64,000 nucleotides of DNA from Microbaculum marinisediminis (GCF_025397915.1 NZ_JALIDZ010000003.1:196501-260500), one strand, 5' to 3'. Counted from the first letter of the stretch, positions 8,694 to 17,466 are shown. Made by a program: numbers and translations. The notes: generated by a model not told the origin, from the sequence alone.

Positions 8694-9494
8694 TCACCCG
8701 GCCGCCGAGAGCAGCGTCGCCTTCTGCGACCGATAGCCGCGGAGGGCGTCGCCGAATGCCTCGAACAGCGTCCGTGACGCGGGATCGGACCCCGCCCAGT
8801 ATTCGGGATGCCACTGGACGCCGAGCGCGAACGCCTTGGCGGTCTTGACCGAGACGGCCTCGATCGTGCCGTCCTGCGCCGTTGCCTCGATCTCGAGATC
8901 GTCGGCCAGCCGGTCGATCGCCTGGCGATGGAGGGAATTGACCTTGATCGGCTCGGTACCGAGGATCGACGCCAGTCGTCCGCCGGGACGGATATCGATC
9001 CTCTGTCGGATGGCGAACCGCTCGTCCTGGACCGTCGATTCCGGGGCACGATGATCCATGCGGTCCGGCTGCTCCTGGATCTCGGCGGCGATGGAGCCGC
9101 CGAGCGCGACGTTGAGTTCCTGAAATCCGCGGCAGATCGCGAACAGCGGCAGACCGCGCTCAAGCGTCGCGCGGATCAACGGCAGCGTCGTCGCGTCGCG
9201 CCCCTCGTCGAAGGGTTCGTGGGCCGGCGTCGGTGCTTCGCCGTAGTTGCCCGGGTGCACGTTGGAGCGGCTGCCGGTGAGCATCACGCCATCGACGAAA
9301 TCGAGGATCCGCGAATAGTCGAATTCGCCGCCGAGCGCGGGAACGACCAGCGGCATCGCGCCGGCGACATGGGCAACCGCCTCCAGATACTGGGCAGCGG
9401 CCGCGTGCCAGCGGTATCCTTCGAAGGATTTCACGTCCGCGGGCACGGCGACGACCGGACGGCCAACCGACTGGCCCCTAACGCCAGCGTTCAT
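8694..9494 (-). CDS. puuD: Class I glutamine amidotransferase, gamma-glutamyl-GABA hydrolase type (PuuD-like)
   Basis: A 266-residue peptidase C26 protein. The nucleophile is in FAICRGFQELNVALGG (Cys121), and the His-Glu pair is in GVQWHPEYW (His229, Glu231). The FAICRG-xQ-x-xNV form and GVQWHPE are characteristic of gamma-glutamyl-gamma-aminobutyrate hydrolases, which release GABA in the Puu putrescine pathway. The start at 9494 has AGGAA upstream; an earlier ATG in the same frame (9554) would add 20 residues with no homology. No other puu genes are adjacent, but agmatine-to-putrescine enzymes lie 6 kb downstream. It is divergent from the TRAP operon across a 271-base region with repeated TTGC(C)GCAA sites. 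Confidence 0.82.
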   Translation of the reverse strand: MNAGVRGQSVGRPVVAVPADVKSFEGYRWHAAAAQYLEAVAHVAGAMPLVVPALGGEFDYSRILDFVDGVMLTGSRSNVHPGNYGEAPTPAHEPFDEGRDATTLPLIRATLERGLPLFAICRGFQELNVALGGSIAAEIQEQPDRMDHRAPESTVQDERFAIRQRIDIRPGGRLASILGTEPIKVNSLHRQAIDRLADDLEIEATAQDGTIEAVSVKTAKAFALGVQWHPEYWAGSDPASRTLFEAFGDALRGYRSQKATLLSAAG

Positions 9495-9545
9495 GGGGAA
9501 TTCCTTTCTTTGATTAGCCGGCAACATTCCGGCGTATTGGCGATG

Positions 9546-9632
9546 TTGCCGCAATACTTAGGTATTTCTCCCCGCGCGTGCGATCCGTTACACGGAGATT
9601 TGCCGCAACGGAAGTAGACTTGTGTTGCGCAA
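9546..9632. promoter_or_regulatory. Three TTGC(C)GCAA near-palindromes in the puuD-dctP divergent promoter region
   Basis: TTGCCGCAA occurs at 9546-9554 and 9600-9608, and the perfect palindrome GTTGCGCAAC at 9624-9633 contains TTGCGCAA. All three lie between the divergent starts of the PuuD-like gene (9494) and dctP (9766). Repeated short palindromes in such a position are what operator sites for a local regulator look like. No regulator gene is adjacent, so the protein is unknown. Confidence 0.4.
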
Positions 9633-9765
9633 CCGGCTGCGCTTTATATCGACGATCGCCGCGCCGCAACGGCCGGTCGGTGCCGCCGGGACCGAGACAA
9701 CGACAATAGGTACGCCGGATCCGGATGGCAGTCACCAACACTCACGGAAAGTGGGAGGAAACCAC

Positions 9766-10863
9766 ATGGATCGTCGTTCGTTTCTGAAGAAGGCCGGCAT
9801 CGGCAGCGCTGCCGCTGCCAGCGCGGCCGCCGCTTCGTTCCCGACGCCCGCCATCTCGCAGGGCACAATGGAACTGAAGATGGTGACCACCTGGCCGAAG
9901 AACTTCCCCGGCCTGGGCACCGGAGCCCAGCGCGCCGCCGACCGCATCACGGCGCTGACCGACGGTCGGATCACCGTCAAGGTGTTCGCCGCCGGCGAAC
10001 TCGTGCCGCCGTTCGAGTCCTTCGATGCGGTCTCGCAGGGCACCGCGGACATGTATCACGCCGCCGATTACTACTGGCTCGGCAAGCATACGGCCTACGC
10101 CTTCTTCTGTGCCGTTCCGCTCGGCATGACGTACGCCGAACAGTCTGCGTGGATCGCCTATGGCGGCGGTCAGGAGCTCTGGGACGAGCTCGGCGCCGGC
10201 TTCAACATCAAGTCTCTTCTGTGCGGAAACACCGGCACCCAGATGGCCGGGTGGTTCAAGAACGAGGTGAAGAGCCTCGAGGACCTCAAGGGCCTGAAGT
10301 TCCGCATGCCCGGGCTCGGTGGCGAGCTGATGCGGCAGATCGGCGTCAACGTGATCAACCTCCCGGGCGGCGAGATCTTCCCGGCGCTGCAGTCCGGCGC
10401 CATCGACGGCGCGGACTGGGTGGGGCCGTGGAACGATCTGGCCTTCGGTTTCTACAAGGTCGCCAAGAACTACTACTATCCCAACATGTCGGAGGGCGGC
10501 GCAGCGATCGGCCTGGGGATCAACAAGGGCGTCTGGGACAAGTTGTCTCCGACCGACCAGGAGATCTTCAAGTCGGCGGCGGCGGCCGAGAACAGCCAGT
10601 TCTATGCCGACTTCAACGCCAACAACGCCAAGTCCCTGAACACGCTGATCAACGAGCACGGGGTCAAGGTCAGCCATTTCCCCGACGACATCATCGACGC
10701 GTTGGGCAAGGCGGCTCCCGATGTCCTGGCGTCCGCGGCGACGGACGATATCGGCAAGCGCATCCATGACGCGTATCTCAAGTCGCGCGACGACTATCGC
10801 GGCTGGAGCCAGGTCGCCGAACCGGCCTATGTCCGAGACCGGGCGCGCGTCCTGGGCTCGTAG
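9766..10863 (+). CDS. dctP: TRAP transporter substrate-binding protein (DctP/TakP-like)
   Basis: A 365-residue periplasmic binding protein. The N terminus, MDRRSFLKKAGIGSAAAAS, is a twin-arginine signal with RR at 3-4. The mature part has the DctP family signature GLKFRMPGLGGELMRQIGVNVINLP, whose Arg normally binds the substrate carboxylate, and GAIDGADWVGPWNDLAFGF. The last segment, together with the neighbouring large permease, resembles TakP-type proteins that bind 2-oxo monocarboxylates. The ATG at 9766 is preceded by GGGAGGAA at 9753-9760. It is the first gene of dctPQM. A GC-rich stem-loop immediately follows it. Confidence 0.92.
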   Translation: MDRRSFLKKAGIGSAAAASAAAASFPTPAISQGTMELKMVTTWPKNFPGLGTGAQRAADRITALTDGRITVKVFAAGELVPPFESFDAVSQGTADMYHAADYYWLGKHTAYAFFCAVPLGMTYAEQSAWIAYGGGQELWDELGAGFNIKSLLCGNTGTQMAGWFKNEVKSLEDLKGLKFRMPGLGGELMRQIGVNVINLPGGEIFPALQSGAIDGADWVGPWNDLAFGFYKVAKNYYYPNMSEGGAAIGLGINKGVWDKLSPTDQEIFKSAAAAENSQFYADFNANNAKSLNTLINEHGVKVSHFPDDIIDALGKAAPDVLASAATDDIGKRIHDAYLKSRDDYRGWSQVAEPAYVRDRARVLGS

Positions 10864-10885
10864 AAACGCAACAACGGCACATCGA

Positions 10886-10919
10886 GGGAGGTGCGGCGTC
10901 CCCTGGGGCCGCACCTCCC
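10886..10919 (+). promoter_or_regulatory. Intercistronic stem-loop after dctP
   Basis: A perfect 12-bp inverted repeat, GGGAGGTGCGGC at 10886-10897 and GCCGCACCTCCC at 10908-10919, with a 10-base loop. It lies in the 69 bases between the binding-protein stop and the small-permease start. No T run follows, so it is not a normal intrinsic terminator. In transporter operons such structures usually protect the upstream message and raise binding-protein output relative to the permeases; partial attenuation is the alternative. Confidence 0.7.
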
Positions 10920-10932
10920 GTCGTCGGGCACG

Positions 10933-11463
10933 ATGCGCGAGATCGCAAATTTCGTAGACGGGTTGAACGAGCGGATCGGCCGCGCCGTGTCGTGGCTGGC
11001 GCTGGCGATCGTGCTCGTCCAGTTTCTGATCGTCGTCGGCCGGTACGTGTTCGGCGTCGGATCGATCTGGATGCAGGAGCTGGTCATCTACATGTTCGGC
11101 TTCACCTTCATGCTCGGCGCCGCCTATGCGCTCCGGCATGACGGGCACGTGCGCGTCGACATCTTCTACAGAGAGGCCGCACCGCGCACCAAGGCCCTGG
11201 TAAACCTGCTGGGGTCGGTCTTCTTCCTGCTGCCGATGTGCGTTCTGATCTTCTGGATTGCCTGGCCCTACGTGTTCCAGTCCTGGTCCATCTGGGAAGG
11301 CTCGACCGAAGCCAGCGGCATTCCCGCACGCTATCTGCAGAAGACCGCGATCCTTGTCTTCGCCGTCCTCATGGGCCTGCAGGGGCTCGCCATCATCATC
11401 CGATCCGTCCTCACGCTGCGGGGTGACGAAACGGAGACAAAAGCCCTGCGGTCGGCGGAGTGA
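10933..11463 (+). CDS. dctQ: TRAP transporter small permease (DctQ)
   Basis: A 176-residue integral membrane protein with four predicted spans (about 17-37, 50-68, 90-112 and 135-156). Family features include VVGRYVFGVGSIWMQELVIYMF in pieces: the R-Y-x-F-G segment followed by W-x-x-E. The start at ATG 10933 gives the family's usual short N-terminal tail; an in-frame start 42 bases upstream would lie in the stem-loop. It pairs with the large permease, whose start overlaps its stop. Together they use an ion gradient to move the acid delivered by DctP. Confidence 0.9.
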   Translation: MREIANFVDGLNERIGRAVSWLALAIVLVQFLIVVGRYVFGVGSIWMQELVIYMFGFTFMLGAAYALRHDGHVRVDIFYREAAPRTKALVNLLGSVFFLLPMCVLIFWIAWPYVFQSWSIWEGSTEASGIPARYLQKTAILVFAVLMGLQGLAIIIRSVLTLRGDETETKALRSAE

Positions 11464-13055
11464 CGGCGATGGGCGGCCTCCAGCACTCCCTCGACATCGC
11501 GATGTTCGTCGTCGTTTGCGTCGTGTTGCTGGCCGGCTATCCGGTGGCGTTCACGCTCGCCGGCGTCGCGCTGGTCTTCGGCGTCATCGGCTACCTGGCC
11601 GGCGTCTTCGACCTGTCGTTCTTCCTCGCCTTCCCGCAACGCATCTTCGGCACGATGACCAACGAGGTGCTGGTCGCGGTGCCGCTGTTCGTGTTCATGG
11701 GCGTCATGCTCGAGCGCTCGCGCGTGGCCGAGGAGTTGCTCGAGACCATGGGCCGGCTCTTCGGCAAGATGCGCGGCGGCCTGGGCATTTCGGTGACGAT
11801 CGTCGGCATGCTGCTCGCCGCCTCGACGGGCATCGTCGGCGCGACCGTCGTCACCATGGGGCTCCTGTCGCTTCCGACCATGCTGCGCTACGGCTATTCG
11901 CCGCGGCTGGCGACCGGCGCGATCGCCGCGTCCGGCACGCTCGGCCAGATCATTCCGCCCTCGATCGTGCTCGTCATCCTCGGCGACCAGCTGTCCAACG
12001 CCTACCAGAAGGCCCAGCTCGACATGGGCATCTTCTCGCCGGAGACGGTGTCGGTCGGTGACCTGTTCGCCGGGGCGCTGATCCCGGGGCTCGTCCTGGT
12101 CGGCATGTATCTGGTCTACCAGGTCTTCATGGCGATCGTTAAGCCGGAGACGTCTCCGCCCATGCCGGCGGCGGATACGGGCGACGTCGGCCTAGGCAAG
12201 GTTCTGCACGCGTTGCTGCCACCGATCCTGCTGATCGTCGCCGTGCTCGGCTCGATCCTGGCCGGTGTGGCCACGCCGACCGAGGCGGCCGCCGTCGGCG
12301 CCATCGGCGCGACCCTTCTGGCGGGGTACCGCCTGGACGAGACCCGGCCGTGGCCGGTCTATATCGCGGGCCTGTCGCTGATCGGCGTCCTGGTTCTGAC
12401 CGGTTTCATGGACCTGCGCGTCGCGCGCACCGAGATTCCGACCGCCGACATGGCCGGGATCTGGGTCGCGGCCGCGTTCTGCATCGGGATCGCCTACGGG
12501 CTTCTGATATCGCTCTTGCGCGTGTACCGCGGCGCGGTTCTGGTGCCGGTGATGCAGACCACCACGCAGATCACCGCGATGGTGTTCGTGATCCTGATCG
12601 GCGCGGCGCTGTTCAGCCTCGTGTTCCGCGGCCTGGGCGGCGAAGAGATGGTGCACGCCGCGCTGCAGGGCATGCCCGGCGGTGCGCTCGGCGCGATGAT
12701 CGCCGTCATGCTGCTGATGTTCTTCCTCGGCTTCTTCCTGGACTTCCTGGAGATCGTCTTCGTGGTCGTGCCGCTGGTCGCGCCGATCCTGCTGACGCTG
12801 GAGATGCCGGACGGCGGCACCATGAGTCCGGTCTGGCTCGGCATCATGATGGCGGTGAACCTGCAGACCTCGTTCCTGACGCCGCCCTTCGGCTTCGCGC
12901 TGTTCTATCTGCGCGGGGTGGCGCCGGCATCCGTCAAGACGATGGACATCTACCGGGGCATAATTCCCTTCGTCTTTATTCAGTTGATCGCACTTGTCGT
13001 GCTTTGGTACATGCCGGCACTGGCAACCTGGCTACCTGGCGTGGTGTACAACTGA
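11460..13055 (+). CDS. dctM: TRAP transporter large permease (DctM)
   Basis: A 531-residue membrane protein of the TRAP large-permease family, longer than the usual 425 residues. The extra sequence (about 255-365) contains added hydrophobic spans. This insertion is typical of the subfamily found with TakP-like binding proteins. Recognisable elements are VPLFVFMGVMLERS, ASTGIVGATVVTMGLLSLP, SGTLGQIIPPSIVLVILGD and FLTPPFGFALFYLRGVAP. Start GTG 11460 overlaps the dctQ stop (GTGA); ATG 11469 is an alternative. The stop overlaps the SDR start by one base, so the SDR is in the same transcript. Confidence 0.93.
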   Translation: MTAMGGLQHSLDIAMFVVVCVVLLAGYPVAFTLAGVALVFGVIGYLAGVFDLSFFLAFPQRIFGTMTNEVLVAVPLFVFMGVMLERSRVAEELLETMGRLFGKMRGGLGISVTIVGMLLAASTGIVGATVVTMGLLSLPTMLRYGYSPRLATGAIAASGTLGQIIPPSIVLVILGDQLSNAYQKAQLDMGIFSPETVSVGDLFAGALIPGLVLVGMYLVYQVFMAIVKPETSPPMPAADTGDVGLGKVLHALLPPILLIVAVLGSILAGVATPTEAAAVGAIGATLLAGYRLDETRPWPVYIAGLSLIGVLVLTGFMDLRVARTEIPTADMAGIWVAAAFCIGIAYGLLISLLRVYRGAVLVPVMQTTTQITAMVFVILIGAALFSLVFRGLGGEEMVHAALQGMPGGALGAMIAVMLLMFFLGFFLDFLEIVFVVVPLVAPILLTLEMPDGGTMSPVWLGIMMAVNLQTSFLTPPFGFALFYLRGVAPASVKTMDIYRGIIPFVFIQLIALVVLWYMPALATWLPGVVYN

Positions 13056-13831
13056 TGACGATTGCGAGTGTTGGTGAACTGTTCGACCTTTCGGGGCGGA
13101 CCGCGCTTGTTACCGGCGCGTCGAGCGGTCTCGGCTGGCGGTTCGCGGAAGTCTTGGCCGCGAACGGGGCGAACGTGGGAATCGCGGCGCGTCGGACCGA
13201 CAGGCTGGAGACGCTCAAGTCCGAAATCGAGGCCCGCGGCGGCCACGCGTTGCCGGTGCCGCTCGATGTCACCGACATCGATACCATCGCGCCCGCCTTC
13301 GATGCGGTGGAGAAGGCGTTCGGCCCGGTCGACATCCTCGTCAACAACGCCGGCGTGGCCGCCGAGGGGTTCATCGCCGACATGAACCCGGCGGATTGGC
13401 GCAAGGTGCTCGATACCAATCTCGACGGTGTCTTCCTCGTCGGCCAGGAGGCGGCACGGCGGATGACCGCGGTCGGCAAGGGCGGATCGATCGTCAACAT
13501 CGCCTCCGCGATCGCCTTCAAGGTTTCGAAGACGCTCGGCGCCTACGCCGCCGCGAAGGCCGGCGTCGTGCAGCTCACCAAGGTGATGGCGCTCGAACTC
13601 GCAGATGCGAACATCCGCGTCAACGCGATCTGCCCTGGCTATATCGAGACCGAAATCAACAGCGACTACTTCGCGACCGAGGGCGGCAAGAAGATGATCC
13701 AGCGCTACGTGCCGATGAAGCGGCTCGGCGACATCAAGGAGCTCGACGGCACGCTGTTGCTGCTCGCCTCCGACGCGGGCTCGTTCATCACCGGCACGCC
13801 CATCCTCGTCGACGGCGGCATCGCGCTCTGA
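13055..13831 (+). CDS. Short-chain dehydrogenase/reductase in the TRAP operon
   Basis: A 258-residue classical SDR. The cofactor motif is TGASSGLG (20-27), NNAG is at 97-100, and the catalytic set is intact: Ser151, Tyr164 and Lys168 (YAAAK). The Arg-Arg pair after the second strand (AARRTDR) favours NADP. It starts at the ATG overlapping the dctM stop (TGATG), so it is co-translated with the transporter. The position suggests it acts on the imported acid, or on the CoA ester oxidised by the acyl-CoA dehydrogenase that follows 64 bases later. The actual substrate is unknown. Confidence 0.9.
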   Translation: MTIASVGELFDLSGRTALVTGASSGLGWRFAEVLAANGANVGIAARRTDRLETLKSEIEARGGHALPVPLDVTDIDTIAPAFDAVEKAFGPVDILVNNAGVAAEGFIADMNPADWRKVLDTNLDGVFLVGQEAARRMTAVGKGGSIVNIASAIAFKVSKTLGAYAAAKAGVVQLTKVMALELADANIRVNAICPGYIETEINSDYFATEGGKKMIQRYVPMKRLGDIKELDGTLLLLASDAGSFITGTPILVDGGIAL

Positions 13832-13895
13832 CGACTTAGATCTTGCCCTTGGCGACCCGAGCGGCGATTGTCCCGTCGAAACGACGGGAGCGCCC

Positions 13896-15104
13896 ATGGA
13901 CTTCACACTTTCGCCTGAGATCGACGCCCTTCGCCTGAAGGTGCGTACGTTCGTCGCCGACGAGATCGAGCCCCTCGAAGCCGATCCGGCAAGCTACAAC
14001 GAATTCGAGAACATCCGGATGGATCTGCGGGACCGGATGCGCGCCAAGGCGCGCGCCGCTGGCATCTACGCACCGCAGATGCCGACCGATCGCGGCGGCC
14101 TCGGCCTGCCGATGATCGGGCAGGCCGCCCTCTACGAAGAGGCCAACCGGTCGATCTTCGGGCCGTCGTGCATCAATTGCGCCGCGCCGGACGACGGCAA
14201 CATGCGGTTGCTGTCGATGGTGGCGCGCGAGGACCAGAAGGACCGGTGGCTGCAGCCGATCATCGACGGTGCGGTCAATTCGTCCTTCGTGATGACCGAA
14301 CCGCATCCGGGCGGGGGCTCGGATCCGGGCATGATGCTCACAAGCGCCGAGAAACAGGGCGACAAGTGGATCGTGCGCGGGCGCAAATGGTTCATCTCCG
14401 GCGCGGCGGTCGCCAAGCATTTCATTTTGGTCGCCCGCACCGATCCCAATCCGGAGGAGAAGCGCCGGCACCTGTCCGCGTTCCTGTTCCATCGCGACCA
14501 GCCGGGCTGGAAGATCGTCCGGCGCATCGACAACATGGGTCCGGACGAGCATGGCGGAGTGTGCGAGCTCGAGTTCGATGGGCTGGAGATCGCCGACGCG
14601 GACCGGCTGATGGAGGTCGGCGACGGGCTCAAGGCGACGCAGATCCGCCTCGGGCCGGCGCGTCTCACCCATTGCATGCGCTGGCTGGGGCTTGCCAAGC
14701 GCTGCATGGAGATCGCCGCGGAGTACACGTCGCGCCGCGAAGGCTTCGGCATCCGGCTCGCCGACCGGGAATCGGTTCAGCTCAAGATGGGCGAGCTTGC
14801 CCACGACATCCAGATCGGCCGGCTGCTGGTCATGCACGCGGCCTGGATGCTCGACCAGGGCGATTTCGCTCGCAAGGAAGTGTCGATGGCGAAGGTCCAT
14901 GTCGCCGACACCCTGCAGAAGGCGGCGGACGTGGCGATCCAGCTGAACGGCGCGCGCGGCTACTCCAAGGACACGATCCTCGAGTGGATCTACCGCTATG
15001 CCCGGTGCGCCCGCATCGTCGACGGTGCCTCCGAGGTGCACAACATGGTGCTCGCCCGTTTCTACGCGAAGGAGGGGCAGGACTTCTGGCGCTGGGGGAG
15101 CTAG
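13896..15104 (+). CDS. Acyl-CoA dehydrogenase, ACAD10/11-like
   Basis: A 402-residue FAD enzyme with the usual three-part fold: N-terminal helices, the beta barrel with FVMTEPHPGGGSDPGMM and WFISGAA, and the C-terminal helical domain with NGARGYSKDTILEW. The position occupied by the catalytic Glu in medium-chain enzymes (YEGTSE) reads VDGASEVH, so Asp replaces Glu. The D-G-x-x-E-V-H form is normal for the ACAD10/11 branch and is not a sign of inactivity. It catalyses alpha,beta-desaturation of an acyl-CoA. The gene follows the SDR with a gap of 64 bases and may belong to the TRAP unit. Confidence 0.88.
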   Translation: MDFTLSPEIDALRLKVRTFVADEIEPLEADPASYNEFENIRMDLRDRMRAKARAAGIYAPQMPTDRGGLGLPMIGQAALYEEANRSIFGPSCINCAAPDDGNMRLLSMVAREDQKDRWLQPIIDGAVNSSFVMTEPHPGGGSDPGMMLTSAEKQGDKWIVRGRKWFISGAAVAKHFILVARTDPNPEEKRRHLSAFLFHRDQPGWKIVRRIDNMGPDEHGGVCELEFDGLEIADADRLMEVGDGLKATQIRLGPARLTHCMRWLGLAKRCMEIAAEYTSRREGFGIRLADRESVQLKMGELAHDIQIGRLLVMHAAWMLDQGDFARKEVSMAKVHVADTLQKAADVAIQLNGARGYSKDTILEWIYRYARCARIVDGASEVHNMVLARFYAKEGQDFWRWGS

Positions 15105-15174
15105 ATTTCGGCGGACGGTCTCGCGTTCGCGGTTCCCGCTTGCGACGAGACGGGCCAGCACAGGACGGCGACAC

Positions 15175-16215
15175 ATGGCTTCGACACGCGGTTTCCACAT
15201 GCCCGCCGAATGGTCGGCCCATCGCCGTACCTGGATGGCCTGGCCGGTGGCGGAGACCGTGCTCGAGGGAACCGGCGGCGCGGACGGCGCCTATCGGGCC
15301 TGGGCGGCGGTCGCCAATGCGATCGCCGGGTTCGAGCCTGTCGTCATGCTGGCGCCGCCGGGGGGCAAGGCGCAGGCGCGCGGCTATCTCGAGGCCGGCG
15401 TCGAGGTCGTCGAGCATGACATCGCCGAATCGTGGATGCGCGATTTCGGCCCCACCTTCGTACTCGGCCCGGAGGGCAGGCTCGGCGCGGTCGACTGGAC
15501 CTTCAACGGCTGGGGCGGGCGCACCTTTCCGGACAACAAGGTCGATGCGCTGATCGCCCGTTTCGTCGCTGAGCGGGCGGGGGCCGAACGGTTCGCCTCC
15601 AGGCTCGTCAACGAGGGCGGCGCGATCCATGTGGACGGGGAGGGCACGGTGATGCTGACCGAATCCGTCCAGCTCAACGCCAACCGCAATCCGAACTGGA
15701 CCAAGGCCGAGGTCGAGGCCGAGATCCACGCGTTGCTCGGCACCCGCACGGCGATCTGGCTGAAACAGGGGCTCGAGTCCGACTGCGACGACACCGGCAC
15801 CGACGGACACGTCGACACGCTGGCCTGTTTCCTGAGGCCGGGCCTGGTGCTCGCCCACCGCCAGCCGGATCCGGCCCATCCCGACTACGATATCGCCCGC
15901 GAGAACATCGCCACCCTGAAAGCCGCTAGAGATGCCGCCGGACGCACGCTCGACGTCATCGAGATCGACGCGCCGGCGCAGCGGTTCAAGGCGAACGGCG
16001 AGCCGCTGTCCTGCACCTACGTGAATTTCTCGTTCGTCAACGGCGGCGTGGTGCTGTGCGGCTTCGACGATCCGAAGGATGAGGAGGTCGTCGACCTGTT
16101 CCGCCGCCTGTTCAACGACCGGCGGATCGTGCAGGTGCCGGCCACCCGCATCTTCGAGGGCGGCGGCGGCATCCACTGCATCACCCAGCAGGAACCGCTG
16201 GCGCGGGCCGGATGA
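15175..16215 (+). CDS. aguA: Agmatine deiminase
   Basis: A 346-residue guanidine-modifying enzyme (porphyromonas-type peptidyl-arginine deiminase family). It opens with GFHMPAEWSAHRRTWMAWP, and has ESWMRDFGPTFV, NEGGAIHVDGEGTVMLTE and GTDGHVDTLACF. The catalytic Cys is in GGGGIHCITQQEP (Cys335). All are diagnostic of agmatine deiminase, which converts agmatine to N-carbamoylputrescine and ammonia. Start ATG 15175 gives the standard N terminus. The second enzyme of the pathway, AguB, lies 1.2 kb downstream in the same direction, with an MFS carrier and a minigene between them. Confidence 0.93.
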   Translation: MASTRGFHMPAEWSAHRRTWMAWPVAETVLEGTGGADGAYRAWAAVANAIAGFEPVVMLAPPGGKAQARGYLEAGVEVVEHDIAESWMRDFGPTFVLGPEGRLGAVDWTFNGWGGRTFPDNKVDALIARFVAERAGAERFASRLVNEGGAIHVDGEGTVMLTESVQLNANRNPNWTKAEVEAEIHALLGTRTAIWLKQGLESDCDDTGTDGHVDTLACFLRPGLVLAHRQPDPAHPDYDIARENIATLKAARDAAGRTLDVIEIDAPAQRFKANGEPLSCTYVNFSFVNGGVVLCGFDDPKDEEVVDLFRRLFNDRRIVQVPATRIFEGGGGIHCITQQEPLARAG

Positions 16216-16228
16216 GACGGAGCGCGGC

Positions 16229-17404
16229 ATGAGCCAGGCGACGCGGCTCCTGCTTGCCGGCCTTCTGGCCATGGCACTGGTCATGGGCGTCGGGCGTTTC
16301 TACTACACGCCGATGCTGCCGTTGATGCAGCGCGACTACGGCTTCGACGCCGCCGTCGCCGGGTTCATCGCGTCGGCCAATTTCGCCGGATATCTGGCCG
16401 GCTCGATCGCGGCCTCGTTCATCCGGCCGGGGCCGGTGCGCCTGTGGATCTTCCGGATCAGCGTGGTGGCGAGTGTCCTGACGACGGCGGCGATGGGGCT
16501 GACCGACGACGTCGCTCTGTGGATGGCGCTGCGGTTCGTCTCCGGCGTCGCCAGCGCCCTGGCCATGATCGTGGCCGCGACGGTCGTCGCCGAGGCGCTG
16601 CACCTGGCGGGCGAACCGGGCAGGCTGGCCTGGGTGTTCTCGGGTGTCGGCGCCGGCATCGCGCTGTCCGGCGTGTTGGCGCAGGTCGCCGGCCACGCGC
16701 TGTCGTCGGGGCAGATGTGGTACCTCGCCGCCGGCCTGTGCGTGCTGATGGTTCCGTTCATCTTCGCCGAGATGCGCGATCGGCAGCTCGAGGCGCGGCC
16801 GCACAAGATCAGCGCACGGACCCGCCAGCCGCGGCCGTTGCCGTTCGCCGCGCTGCTCGTGAACTACACGTGCGAGGGGCTCGGCTACTCGGTCTTCGCA
16901 ACCTTCATCGTGGCGATCGTCAAGGGCCGGCCCGGCATGGAGGCCTTCGCCGACTGGGTCTGGGTGATCGCCGGCATCGGTGGCGTGTTCAGCACGCTGC
17001 TGTGGGCGGCCGCCGCCGGCCGTATCGGCTACGCCAGCGCGCTGGTCGCGGCCTATGTGGTCCAGATCGTCTCCGTCGCGCTGCCGGCCCTGAGCGGCAA
17101 CGGGTTCGTCGCGCTGGCCGCCGCCGCCATGTTCGGCGGCACGCTGATGGGGGTGACCATGCTGACGCTGGCCGTCGGCCGGCAGAGCGTCGACGGGCGC
17201 GGCATCGCGATCCTGACGGCGGGATTCGGGTTGGGGCAGATGGTCGGCCCGGCGGTCGCCGGGCATTTCGTGGCGGCCGGCGTCGGCTATTCCGAGACGC
17301 TGATCGGTTCGGCCGCTGTTCTCGTATTCGGGACGGTGGTGCTCGTCGTGGCCATGGCCCGGCGCGGGATAGGGGTTGCGCAGGAGACCGGCTCCGCGTC
17401 ATGA
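16229..17404 (+). CDS. MFS transporter, YbfB/YjiJ type, in the agmatine operon
   Basis: A 391-residue membrane protein with 12 predicted spans. It belongs to the YbfB/YjiJ branch of the major facilitator superfamily, marked by the first span ending MGVGRFYYTPMLPLMQ and by GVGAGIALSG. It starts 13 bases after aguA and its stop overlaps a 21-codon reading frame that in turn overlaps aguB. This makes a four-frame operon. The context suggests import of agmatine or export of putrescine or carbamoylputrescine, but the family has no defined substrate. Confidence 0.85.
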   Translation: MSQATRLLLAGLLAMALVMGVGRFYYTPMLPLMQRDYGFDAAVAGFIASANFAGYLAGSIAASFIRPGPVRLWIFRISVVASVLTTAAMGLTDDVALWMALRFVSGVASALAMIVAATVVAEALHLAGEPGRLAWVFSGVGAGIALSGVLAQVAGHALSSGQMWYLAAGLCVLMVPFIFAEMRDRQLEARPHKISARTRQPRPLPFAALLVNYTCEGLGYSVFATFIVAIVKGRPGMEAFADWVWVIAGIGGVFSTLLWAAAAGRIGYASALVAAYVVQIVSVALPALSGNGFVALAAAAMFGGTLMGVTMLTLAVGRQSVDGRGIAILTAGFGLGQMVGPAVAGHFVAAGVGYSETLIGSAAVLVFGTVVLVVAMARRGIGVAQETGSAS

Positions 17405-17466
17405 CACGGAACACAATCATGTTTGGCATGTTTGGGGAAGCGACCATGTTTGAGGAAGTGACATGA
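17401..17466 (+). CDS. Possible 21-codon minigene linking the MFS gene to aguB
   Basis: The frame starts with ATG at 17401, overlapping the MFS stop (ATGA), and ends with TGA at 17464-17466, overlapping the aguB start (ATGA). It encodes 21 residues ending MFGEATMFEEVT. Its second half is an 18-bp tandem duplication: CATGTTTGGGGAAGCGAC (17427-17444) and CATGTTTGAGGAAGTGAC (17445-17462). Each unit carries a purine-rich ribosome-binding sequence, and the second serves aguB. Overlap at both ends suggests translational coupling. The product may have no role of its own. Whether it is translated is not visible from sequence. Confidence 0.35.
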   Translation: MTRNTIMFGMFGEATMFEEVT

